Source: JAVBWI01 sp036677445
GTDB lineage: Bacteria > Bacillota > Clostridia > Christensenellales > CAG-138
Direction of reading: 5' to 3'
DNA length: 64,000 nt
Assembly (NCBI GenBank): GCA_036677445.1
Contig: JAVBWI010000023.1
Coordinates: 1-64,000 of the forward strand
Shown here: one piece after another, positions 1-7,278 of the stretch
Layout of the letters: the number at the start of each line of letters is the position of its first letter
Numbering within the stretch: the stretch's first letter is position 1
Notes under the pieces: generated by a model
What the model saw: only the letters and a program-made list of their open reading frames with translations
Told to the model about the DNA's origin: nothing
Database searches by the model: none
Position numbers and translations under genes: made by a program

Positions 1-181
1 GGTTGAGCACCTTATTCCGGGCGGTAACGGCTTGAACGGAATTATCCTGCTTGTCGAACTGCGAGGTGACCAGCTTCATTTCCGAGCCGAGCACCTTAAA
101 ATCCTGATTGATCTCACGCAGGGCCTTCTTAAATTCCTTTTCGCCCTCGACACCGATCTTGAGGCCGAAATTATCCGCCAA
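1..181 (-). CDS. Phage tail tape measure protein, N-terminal fragment
   Basis: The first 60 residues of a larger protein are visible before the gene runs off the left edge. It reads (M)ADNFGLKIGVEGEKEFKKA and continues with a charged helical stretch. This is the usual opening of tape measure proteins in Clostridia siphophages, which set tail length and are threaded through the tail tube. I chose a TTG start at 181-179 because a perfect AAGGAGG lies 7 nt upstream. Position after the major tail protein and chaperone genes supports the call, although another gene (347-1324) is inserted in between. Confidence 0.75.
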   Translation of the reverse strand, partial: MADNFGLKIGVEGEKEFKKALREINQDFKVLGSEMKLVTSQFDKQDNSVQAVTARNKVLN

Positions 182-209
182 GAAACCGCCTCCTTCCTGA
201 AAAGGACAT

Positions 210-239
210 AAAAAAAAGAGCAACCTTTCGATTGCTCCC
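210..239 (-). terminator. Rho-independent terminator after the inserted tail-region gene
   Basis: On the minus strand GAGCAA and TTGCTC form a stem with an 8-nt loop, followed by eight T residues. It ends the transcript of the inserted gene just before the tape measure RBS, so transcription of tape measure must read through it or be antiterminated. Confidence 0.75.
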
Positions 240-346
240 AAATTAATCGTTATTCTGAGCGTCAACTCATGATGTACAAATTGGAATTTGCGGGCTTCGT
301 TTTATGCTCATAACATGAGGTTGCACGAAGATATGGAACGTATGAC

Positions 347-1324
347 TTATGCATCAATTGAGACTCCGGCTTGCTTGAGAAGTTTATAGATACACAGCGT
401 CAGCCATCTCGAGGGCTCCTTTTTCTGCCCGAAATCCCAATCCTTCATGGAGAGGTAGACGGATTCGGGCGTAAAGCGCCCGTACTCATCAGCCTTGCCC
501 ATAATGCAATCAAGCATTTCCTTAAACCTTCTATCATTATGCACCTGCGGGCAGCAAGCCAGAACGCCGGATACGCTGACAATGTCGTACCAAATGAGCG
601 GAGCTTTCAATTTTCTAAAGTCGGTTCCCGCATAAAACATATAGGGATGCTCCTCAAGGCTTCTTTCCCAAAGCCCCAGAAGAGCTTCTGCTCCAGCCGA
701 GGCTTCGGTGCTACCCTTCCACTGAGAGCAGCTTTGCAGCAGTTGTACCATCGCAAGCGTTGCGTAAGGGCAGGGGTCATCCTTCTTGCCCGGTCCCCGG
801 AATTTTCCGAGTTCCGGCGAGACCGCGCACGGCCAGCCGTTTTCCCGCGCAAGCGAAATGAGGTAAGCGATTCCGCTCCCCAGCATGCGCTCCTCTACGC
901 CCAGCTTCAGCAATGCTTGCGTCAGCACAGGCGTGTCGCATAAGGCCCAGCCCCAATCGTCCCGCCCCGTGCCGCCGAAATGTACAGGTATATTTATCAT
1001 TACTTGCGGCAAGCCGCTGATATCTCTGTGGCGCATTATCGTTTCCACTGCCGCGGCTATTTCCGGCGTCTTCAGTGTCAGGCCCATATCGGCCAGAAGG
1101 TTCAACTTATGGTAAAGCAGAGTGGGATTTTTATGGTTGTTTACAACGTTGTGTTCCCAGCTTTCCAATTCGCTCAGAAGCTTTGAAACAAGGGGATTCT
1201 TCTCCATTGCACCATACAGCATTTTCATATTGGAACTGTCCGGATCTTCGCCGAGGAGCCAGAGCCGTGCGGGATACTCGATCCATGGTTCGCCTTCCAG
1301 CAGCCATTGAACAGGATACTTCAT
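347..1324 (-). CDS. Inserted accessory gene (moron), putative alpha/alpha-toroid hypothetical protein
   Basis: A 325-residue protein with no signal peptide or membrane segment. The pattern of helical repeats (PVQWLLEGEPWIEYPARLWLL, then WGWALCDTPVLTQALL and YATLAMVQLL) resembles squalene cyclase/prenyltransferase-like toroid proteins, but no catalytic motif is recognised and the function is unknown. An open frame extends 18 codons further upstream; I chose the inner ATG (1324) because AGGAGG lies 9 nt before it while the outer ATG has no RBS. The gene interrupts the normally continuous chaperone/tape measure cluster. It has its own promoter and terminator and looks more AT-rich than its neighbours. 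It is unlikely to be a tail structural component. Confidence 0.6.
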   Translation of the reverse strand: MKYPVQWLLEGEPWIEYPARLWLLGEDPDSSNMKMLYGAMEKNPLVSKLLSELESWEHNVVNNHKNPTLLYHKLNLLADMGLTLKTPEIAAAVETIMRHRDISGLPQVMINIPVHFGGTGRDDWGWALCDTPVLTQALLKLGVEERMLGSGIAYLISLARENGWPCAVSPELGKFRGPGKKDDPCPYATLAMVQLLQSCSQWKGSTEASAGAEALLGLWERSLEEHPYMFYAGTDFRKLKAPLIWYDIVSVSGVLACCPQVHNDRRFKEMLDCIMGKADEYGRFTPESVYLSMKDWDFGQKKEPSRWLTLCIYKLLKQAGVSIDA

Positions 1325-1496
1325 ACATTCCGCCTCCTGGATATTTATAGGATATCTATTATCATAAAGCAAGCTCATGATTTCAAATTAATCTATATGA
1401 TTTTTCCCCGGTATCGAACCTACTGAGCATCTGAAATAACGTAGTTATATAAAAAATTAGCACTTCAACTTCCTGTCTTTTCCTAACGGCAAATGA

Positions 1497-1525
1497 AATA
1501 TATCACAAATCGCAATATGTTTCAA
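1497..1525 (-). promoter_or_regulatory. Promoter of the inserted tail-region gene
   Basis: TTGAAA at 1525-1520, a 17-nt spacer, and TATATT at 1502-1497. The -35 overlaps the stop codon of the tail chaperone extension. The predicted leader is about 165 nt and AT-rich. Together with the terminator at 210-239 it makes the inserted gene an independent unit. Confidence 0.5.
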
Positions 1526-2096
1526 ATGCCGTAGGGGATGATGTCCTCAATAAACAGCTCCCGTTTGGGCCGCGCCAGTCCATGGAACTGCTTGTGCGCC
1601 TCCCACTGGTCGAGCAGGTGCCCAAGCGGCATGAGCCATACCTCCGGCTCCTCGCGGTGGAGCTGGCTCACCCCGTAATAGATGAGCCGGGCAAACAACT
1701 CCTCGTCGCTTACCCGGCCTGCGCGTTTTTTCCGGTTTCGTCCTCGCTCAGGATATGCCGTACCGTGCCGCGATACATGGCCTCCATGATCGCACCCTTG
1801 TACTTGGCAAGGTCGGCAGGCGAGGTCAAAAGCTCCACAGCTTCCTCGGTGAGCAGCTCGCGGGTGTCCTTCGGATGCAGGAGGTTGTGTACCTGTACGC
1901 CCTGATTGGCGAGCAGGGTCAAAAGCCATACCACCTCGTCTATGGCGAGCGTGAAATCCTCCGCCTTGAGCAGCTTGTCGCCGAGGTTCTCCAAGCCGCC
2001 GTACCGCTTGGCGATTTCCTTGGTCGCGCGCGTGGTGAGGACGAGCGCATACTCGTCCCCGCCAATCTCTATGAATGCCGTCCTTTCGTTGTCCAT
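1522..2096 (-). CDS. Tail assembly chaperone extended product made by -1 frameshift (G-T type)
   Basis: The downstream frame (1522 to about 1725) has no convincing start of its own. It continues the chaperone frame after a classic slippery A AAA AAC at 1731-1725. A -1 slip after codon 124 adds 67 residues beginning RAGRVSDEELFARLIYYG, giving about 191 residues. In lambda-like phages the short (G) and frameshifted (GT) chaperones recruit tail tube protein to the tape measure. The arrangement here, between major tail protein and tape measure, matches that role. Frameshift use is inferred from sequence. Confidence 0.8.
1710..2096 (-). CDS. Tail assembly chaperone, short form (G type)
   Basis: A 128-residue acidic protein starting MDNERTAFIEIGGDEYALVL and ending GKNAQAG. 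The start region follows the major tail protein stop by 9 nt. It is the unshifted product of the frameshift pair and is made in excess in known siphophages. No enzyme motif is present. The stop at 1710-1712 lies 13 nt after the slippery heptamer. Confidence 0.8.
   Translation of the reverse strand: MDNERTAFIEIGGDEYALVLTTRATKEIAKRYGGLENLGDKLLKAEDFTLAIDEVVWLLTLLANQGVQVHNLLHPKDTRELLTEEAVELLTSPADLAKYKGAIMEAMYRGTVRHILSEDETGKNAQAG
1725..1731 (-). promoter_or_regulatory. Slippery heptamer A AAA AAC for -1 ribosomal frameshifting
   Basis: In the chaperone frame the codons read GGA AAA AAC GCG. A -1 slip re-reads AAA AAA and enters the open downstream frame. The heptamer is the most efficient canonical type in bacteria. 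Confidence 0.85.
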
Positions 2097-2105
2097 GTGC
2101 CCCCC

Positions 2106-2693
2106 TTATGGCTGCAAAGTGAAAATCGGCTCGTACACCTCGGAGAACCATTCCGATATGGTGGACGGGACGACGTTGGGATCGCCCTCTGTGACTTCGG
2201 CCTTCCACGGGTGGCGGCCGCTCGCGTCGAGCTTGTTGCGGCGCATGACCGTACCCTCGATCGTGGGCGTCTGGAAGGATATCGAGTCGCCCTTGGTCTG
2301 CAGGTTGGTGGCGGGCAGGCCGAATATCACGCGGTACAGCCAGAAATACCGGTACTTGCCGTTGGCCTTCTGCGCGCGGAAGCCGATCGCGACAGGCCCG
2401 CCGATATCCTCGCTGCCCGATATGAGCACGCCGTTATCATCGGCCACAGCGCCCGTAAGCTCCTCGGCGACCGGCGTGCCGATATCGTCCACGCCGAGAC
2501 TGAGCTTGCCGCTCTTGAATTCCTTTATGACCTCCGCCGCGCCGTCGTCCGCATATAAAATCGCTTCGATAAGCTCGACGGACAAATCCGCCTTGATGGC
2601 CTTTGCCAGCACCTTGGGCGGGCCGTATGTTTCAATGCCGTCCACTTCCGTGATCGCGGAATAGAACAGCCTGTCCAATCCGATCGTTGCCAT
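2106..2693 (-). CDS. Major tail protein
   Basis: A 195-residue protein with the layout of phi13-type major tail proteins: N-terminal MATIGLDRLFYSAITEVDG, central beta-rich segment, and a C-terminal part with the GDPNVVPSTISEW segment. It polymerises into the tail tube. It sits between the tail completion gene (1 nt away) and the tail chaperone gene, the standard position. Strong match to family layout by eye; no search was possible. Confidence 0.85.
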   Translation of the reverse strand: MATIGLDRLFYSAITEVDGIETYGPPKVLAKAIKADLSVELIEAILYADDGAAEVIKEFKSGKLSLGVDDIGTPVAEELTGAVADDNGVLISGSEDIGGPVAIGFRAQKANGKYRYFWLYRVIFGLPATNLQTKGDSISFQTPTIEGTVMRRNKLDASGRHPWKAEVTEGDPNVVPSTISEWFSEVYEPIFTLQP

Positions 2694-2694
2694 G

Positions 2695-3036
2695 TTATTC
2701 CTCCAGTGCGTATTCTTTTGCCACGTCGATGGCGTAGTGGTGATAGCCGGTGTCCGCCTCGCGCCCGAGGTATATCCGGCCGGTTATGGTCAGGCCCGCC
2801 GCAAGCAGCGCCTTGACCACCGCGTTTTTGAAGGAGGTGTACGCACCCTTGTCGAAGAGCGAGAGCCGGGCCTCCTGCGTTTCAAACAGCGCCCGGTTAT
2901 CCGCGAACAGCCCGTATACGTCCGACATGGGGGTTATAAGCGCGTACCGATCGGGTGGAGGGTCGCTGAACGTGCCCGTTTCCACCGGGATACCGAGCGC
3001 GTCGAATACGACTTTGACTTCCTTCAACAGGCTCAT
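2695..3036 (-). CDS. Tail completion / tail terminator-like protein
   Basis: A 113-residue protein (MSLLKEVKVVFDALGIPVET) of the small family found between HK97-gp10-like and major tail protein genes, where tail terminator or completion proteins reside. It includes the RYALITPMSD motif seen in such proteins. Its start overlaps the end of the upstream gene by 4 nt, suggesting translational coupling. Function is inferred from position and general resemblance. Confidence 0.65.
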   Translation of the reverse strand: MSLLKEVKVVFDALGIPVETGTFSDPPPDRYALITPMSDVYGLFADNRALFETQEARLSLFDKGAYTSFKNAVVKALLAAGLTITGRIYLGREADTGYHHYAIDVAKEYALEE

Positions 3037-3464
3037 ATGCCGTTGACCTCCTCCTCGAACTTCTGCTGCATGGCTGCGATGCAGGGCGCGTGCGACGCCG
3101 AACGCGCGGGCTTCAAAAACGGCTTTGCGGGCTGGCCCGTCTTGCCGTACTCAAGGATGGTGGCGAGCTTGGCGTTGACGCCGCCCCCGCGCCGCGGCTC
3201 GCTGAACCCGACCTTAAGGTTGTGGATGCCGTTGTGGTCGATCTTGACGGGCGACACACCCAACGCGGCCAGCAGTGCGCCCGTAGAGCGCCGCCGCGCC
3301 TTGAGATTGCGCCCGATCGCCGAGGCGAGGTTGCCGCGCACTTTTGAAATCACTACCTCCGCGCCCGCTTCGAGCGCCGATTGTATGATGCCGTCCGTCT
3401 TATCGCCCAGCGCCTCCAAAGAGGCCATGAGTTCTTCCGGCATCTGGATTTCCGCTTTCGCCAT
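3033..3464 (-). CDS. HK97 gp10-family head-tail protein
   Basis: A 143-residue protein with the typical gp10 features: N-terminal helical segment, central AALGVSPVKIDHNGIHNLKVGF, then ILEYGKTGQPAKPFLKPA, which matches the family's conserved G-x-PARPFLRPA end. Acts in head-tail joining or tail completion. The start codon is one base after the stop of the upstream adaptor gene. Confidence 0.8.
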   Translation of the reverse strand: MAKAEIQMPEELMASLEALGDKTDGIIQSALEAGAEVVISKVRGNLASAIGRNLKARRRSTGALLAALGVSPVKIDHNGIHNLKVGFSEPRRGGGVNAKLATILEYGKTGQPAKPFLKPARSASHAPCIAAMQQKFEEEVNGI

Positions 3465-3465
3465 G

Positions 3466-3801
3466 TCATCCGCCTCCTTTGGGGGTCACGATATCCGCGA
3501 GCACTTCGACATACATGCCACGCACATCCGCCACGCTCGCGATGGAGTATCTCTCGCCGCCGCAGCGTATCGCGTGGGCGGTTGTGATTTTCAGGGAGGG
3601 GATGGCGCGGAAGCGGAACAGCGTCGTTGCCGCCGTAAACACACCCGCATCCTTCGATCCCACCGCGCGCCCTTGGCGCGTTTCCTTGTGTGCCCGGACG
3701 CTTGCGAGCACCGTATCTGTCGTTGTGGCGAAGCCCTCGTCATCCTTGGCAGCCGTCACCGCCACGATGTCTATGAATGCACCCATCTTTCCAAGGCCCA
3801 T
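3466..3801 (-). CDS. Head-tail adaptor (head closure) protein
   Basis: A 111-residue protein with the profile of the SPP1 gp16/HK97 adaptor family: an early conserved region, the VLASVRAHKETRQG segment and a C-terminal RYSIASVADVRGMYVEVLA. It seals the connector after DNA packaging. It lies directly between the gp6-like connector and gp10-like genes, as expected. Confidence 0.75.
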   Translation of the reverse strand: MGLGKMGAFIDIVAVTAAKDDEGFATTTDTVLASVRAHKETRQGRAVGSKDAGVFTAATTLFRFRAIPSLKITTAHAIRCGGERYSIASVADVRGMYVEVLADIVTPKGGG

Positions 3802-3804
3802 GCG

Positions 3805-4125
3805 CTACACCTGCCAATCCTTGTCCAGCCGCAGCAGCAAGTCGACCGTCGCCCACGCCTGCTGCGCCGCCTGCGTGCTGTCCGCGAAAAAGCCGCCCGT
3901 GCCGCCGTCCCGGCTCTCGTAAAAGAGCGAGGCCAGCATGACGATTGCCTGCTCTGTGGCGGGCGTCATGCTGGCCTCGGCGGTATAGCTGCCCGGTGCT
4001 TTCTTCTGAAAGCCCTCGGCATATGAAATGGCGGCGGTGATGTAGCCTTGTAACAGCGCGTCATCCTCGTCGTGTTGGAGGATCAGGTTCTTTTTGACCT
4101 TTTCCAGCAGCTCCATGCCGTTCAC
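3805..4125 (-). CDS. Head-tail connector protein, gp6-like
   Basis: A 106-residue mostly helical protein (MNGMELLEKVKKNLILQHDE) with the HDEDDALLQGYITAAISYAE and AIVMLASLFYESRD segments typical of the gp6-like connector that forms a ring beneath the portal. Placement immediately after the capsid gene is standard for HK97-type clusters. Confidence 0.8.
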   Translation of the reverse strand: MNGMELLEKVKKNLILQHDEDDALLQGYITAAISYAEGFQKKAPGSYTAEASMTPATEQAIVMLASLFYESRDGGTGGFFADSTQAAQQAWATVDLLLRLDKDWQV

Positions 4126-4138
4126 CGCCCTTCGCCGG

Positions 4139-5341
4139 CTACGCCTTCATGCGCAGCACCTTGATGGCTTCGGGCAAGATAAGCTTGCCGTCCACGCGCT
4201 GCGAAGCCATGAACCCGACCTGACCGGTGGGCGCGTACAGCTCGTTGAGGCGCTTGAAAGAGCGGCCCTGCCTGTCCGCGATCCAGTAATACTTGAAATC
4301 GCCGAACGCGATGGGCTTGGAGTCCGACGCGATCACGGGGACATATGCGGAGGTCTTGACGGGGCGGTTGAGAATGGTATCCGGTTCGCCCGCCGTGATG
4401 GACGGCTGCCAGAGGTACTGGCCCTGATTGTCCTTGAGCTTACGGATCGCCTTCACGGTCGCGTCGTTGGTCACAAACACGGCCTTTTTCCGATAGGGCG
4501 ATTTGAGCGAGTAGAACAGGTCGATGATCTCGTCCGCTGTGATGGCGGTAGCACTCGCCGCCGTCACGCCCAGCTCCGCGCCGCCGACCGCAGCGAACAC
4601 GCCGGTGGGCTTACCCGCACCGTCGCCGATGAAGAAGGATTCCTCCTCGCGGTTGCCGATGCGGCGGGCGAATTCGGTGGCGATGTAAGTCTCAAGGTTG
4701 AACACGCTGTCGTTCAACAGCTCTTCGGAAACCTTGAGCATGGTTGCGAGCTTGAACGCCGAAATGGACACCTGCCCGAACGCGTCGTCGCTCTCGGGTA
4801 TCAGACCTTCCTCGTCCACCCACGACGCGGTACCCTTGGTCGTGGTAACCGGAATTTTGCGGTCGCCGCTGGAGGTCTGGATAACGTTGGCGAGGGAGCG
4901 GAATATGTTTTCTTCCTGCAGCGCCTCCACCAGCATGCGTTCGAACTCGTCCGGCACAAGAAACCCGCCCTCGGAGTCGGTGCCGATCTGCAGCGCGTCC
5001 AGAATCTCGGGGCGGGCAGCCTTGGAGCGCATGGTGTTCCAGAACGCGCGCCTGTAATCGTCCGTGGCGCGGCCGGTCTTGGCCTCGCCGTCCGGCGCGT
5101 GCGCGGGCTTGCCCGTGATGGGCGCGGAGGTAGGCTTCGCAAGCTCCAGATCGACTACGGCCTGACGCTCGAGGCGCTCGACCTCCTTGCCCAGCGCCAC
5201 CACGTCGGCCTCCATTTTGTCGTAAACGGCAGCGTCCTCGGCGGTCAAAAGACCGTCGTTGCCGCGCTTGCTGTCCAGAAACGCCTTTGCGGCTTCCCAT
5301 GCCTTCGCGCGCTTTTCGCGCAGTTCAAGAATTTTGCTCAT
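4139..5341 (-). CDS. Major capsid protein, HK97 family
   Basis: A 400-residue protein. Residues 1 to about 100 are a charged helical delta (scaffold) domain, followed by a linker and the HK97 fold with GGFLVPDEFERMLVEALQEE, VTTTKGTASWVDEEG and IAFGDFKYYWIADRQG. The scaffold would be removed by the ClpP-like protease encoded just upstream. Length and motifs are normal for the family. Start ATG has a GGAGGAAC RBS. The long open frames on the opposite strand here are an effect of high GC codon bias. Confidence 0.92.
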   Translation of the reverse strand: MSKILELREKRAKAWEAAKAFLDSKRGNDGLLTAEDAAVYDKMEADVVALGKEVERLERQAVVDLELAKPTSAPITGKPAHAPDGEAKTGRATDDYRRAFWNTMRSKAARPEILDALQIGTDSEGGFLVPDEFERMLVEALQEENIFRSLANVIQTSSGDRKIPVTTTKGTASWVDEEGLIPESDDAFGQVSISAFKLATMLKVSEELLNDSVFNLETYIATEFARRIGNREEESFFIGDGAGKPTGVFAAVGGAELGVTAASATAITADEIIDLFYSLKSPYRKKAVFVTNDATVKAIRKLKDNQGQYLWQPSITAGEPDTILNRPVKTSAYVPVIASDSKPIAFGDFKYYWIADRQGRSFKRLNELYAPTGQVGFMASQRVDGKLILPEAIKVLRMKA

Positions 5342-5360
5342 GTAAAGTTCCTCCTTCGAT

Positions 5361-6062
5361 TTATGGCTTCAATAAAGAAAGCCGCTTTTCCAGCGACTCG
5401 ATCGGGATACCCGTGTGTTTTTCCGGCTGCGGCAGCTTTCTGAGGATGGAATTCGTGACCGCCTGTCGGCTGAATATCAGCCCGCCCGAATCCTGTACGC
5501 CGGGCGTGCCTTCCTCCTCCCCGGTGAACAGGATGCCGTCCGCGAATTTCAGTTCCACGGCCTTCTTGGCGTTGAGCCACGTTTCCGCGTCCATCAGGTG
5601 GGATATCCGCGCGCGGGAAAGGCCGGACTTCAATTCGTAGGCGTTGATGATCGACTCCTTGACCTCGTCGAGCATGGCGATGGCCTTTGCCATCTCGCCC
5701 GCATCGCCTATGGCAACGGTCATGGGGTTGTGGATCATGAGCATGGAAACCGGCGACATGTACACCTCGCCGCCCGCCATGGCGATGACCGAGGCGGCGC
5801 TGGCCGCGATGCCGTCGATCTTGACGGTGACCTTACCCTTGTACTCCATGAGCATGTTATAGATTTGCGCGGCGGCGAACACATCCCCGCCCGGCGAGTT
5901 GATCCAGACGGTGATATCGCCCTCGCCGGAATGTAGCTCCGCCTTGAACTGCTGGGGCGTCACCTCGTCCCCGAGCCAGCTTTCCTCGGCGATTGCTCCG
6001 TCGAGACGCAGGGTGCGCGCGCCGTCCTCGTTCTTCACCCAATTCCAGAATTTACGATGCAT
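5361..6062 (-). CDS. ClpP-like prohead protease
   Basis: A 233-residue S14-type protease that matures the capsid. The catalytic serine is likely Ser88 in GIAASAAS and the histidine His111 in MLMIHNP; the oxyanion-strand motif INSPGGDV is present. I chose the ATG at 6062 because AAGGAGG sits 6 nt upstream; seven earlier codons have no RBS. The start overlaps the portal stop by 11 nt, which suggests coupling. Lies between portal and capsid as usual. Confidence 0.9.
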   Translation of the reverse strand: MHRKFWNWVKNEDGARTLRLDGAIAEESWLGDEVTPQQFKAELHSGEGDITVWINSPGGDVFAAAQIYNMLMEYKGKVTVKIDGIAASAASVIAMAGGEVYMSPVSMLMIHNPMTVAIGDAGEMAKAIAMLDEVKESIINAYELKSGLSRARISHLMDAETWLNAKKAVELKFADGILFTGEEEGTPGVQDSGGLIFSRQAVTNSILRKLPQPEKHTGIPIESLEKRLSLLKP

Positions 6063-7278
6063 CCGTTTCCTCCTTAGAAGCAAAAATGCCCGCGTCCGCG
6101 AGCTTGGTCATGTTGCCGTTGATCAGGTACAGATCGCCGCCCAGCTCCGCCGGGATACGGTTCATATCCTCCAGCTCCCTTATGTCGTTGGTAGAAAGCC
6201 AGCCGTTCTGCCGCCCGGTAGCGTAGCCGGTCATGCGGCTTTGGTAATCCCCGCGCAGGAGGCCGTCCACGTTGAACTTGGCGAAATACGCCCGCTTTTC
6301 GGACGGCAGCAGCAACGCTTTCTGTACGGCCTGCTCCCAGCGCACCACCCACGGGTCGAGCGTGTACTTCACAAACTCCAAGCTCTGCTGCTCGATGTTG
6401 GAGAAGCTGGACTTTTCGAGGTCGCCCACCATGTGCGGCGGCACGCGGAAGATGCGCGCGATCTCGTTGATCTGAAACTTCCGCGTCTGCAAAAACTGCG
6501 CCTGCTCGGGCGGGATGCCGATGGCGTTGAACTTCATGCCCTCTTCGAGCACGGCGATCCGGTGCGCGTTGCCGCTGCCCTGATACACGGCGTTCCAGCT
6601 TTCGCGCACACGCTTGGGGTCTTTGACCACGCCGGGGTGCTCCAGCACGCCGCCGGGGTTTGCGCCGTTGGCGAAGAATTTCGCGCCGTACTCCTCCGTG
6701 GCGATCGCCATGCCGATGGCGTTCTTGGCCATGGCGATGGGCGAGTACCCAATCAGGCCGTCGAACCCGAGGCCGGGGATGTGCAGCACATCCTGCGGAC
6801 GCAGGATCACAGGGCCGGTGTCCGTGCGGTATTCGTAGAAAAGCTGCCCGGCGGGCGTCCTGTCCACGAGCATCTTGCTGGGCAGCAACGGATAGAGGGA
6901 AAGCACCCGGCCTGTGCCGTCCCGGATGATCTGCGCGTAGGCATTTCCCCACAGCAGCAGGTGGCTCATGAGGGTTTCGCGGAACGCGAACGAGGTCATT
7001 TCGGGGTTGGGCTCCGTGTGCAGAAGATAATACAGCGCATGCTCAAGCGCTTTTTCCTTGCCGCCATCCGGCTTGTGCCGGTACAGGTGCAGCGGGAGGC
7101 CCGCCACAGCCTCGGCCAAGATGCGCACGCAGGCGTACACCGCCGTGGTCTGCATGGCCGTGCGCTCGTTGACCGATTTGCCGGAAGTCGTGCCGCCAAA
7201 GAAAAAGCCGGGATCGCTTCCCGGCAGTCGGTTTTGAGGTTTATCGCGCGCCTTGAACAGCGTCGAAAATATGCTCAC
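6052..7278 (-). CDS. Portal protein, HK97 type
   Basis: A 408-residue portal forming the dodecameric DNA entry ring. It shows the family hallmarks: SVNERTAMQTTAVYACVRIL near the N-terminus, HALYYLLHTEPNPEMT, LLLWGNAYAQIIRD and FRVPPHMVGDLEKSSFSNIE. The reading frame is open much further upstream, but that part overlaps the terminase. I placed the start at GTG 7278, which overlaps the terminase stop as GTGA and has an AAAGGGGG RBS. Confidence 0.9.
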   Translation of the reverse strand: MSIFSTLFKARDKPQNRLPGSDPGFFFGGTTSGKSVNERTAMQTTAVYACVRILAEAVAGLPLHLYRHKPDGGKEKALEHALYYLLHTEPNPEMTSFAFRETLMSHLLLWGNAYAQIIRDGTGRVLSLYPLLPSKMLVDRTPAGQLFYEYRTDTGPVILRPQDVLHIPGLGFDGLIGYSPIAMAKNAIGMAIATEEYGAKFFANGANPGGVLEHPGVVKDPKRVRESWNAVYQGSGNAHRIAVLEEGMKFNAIGIPPEQAQFLQTRKFQINEIARIFRVPPHMVGDLEKSSFSNIEQQSLEFVKYTLDPWVVRWEQAVQKALLLPSEKRAYFAKFNVDGLLRGDYQSRMTGYATGRQNGWLSTNDIRELEDMNRIPAELGGDLYLINGNMTKLADAGIFASKEETDAS

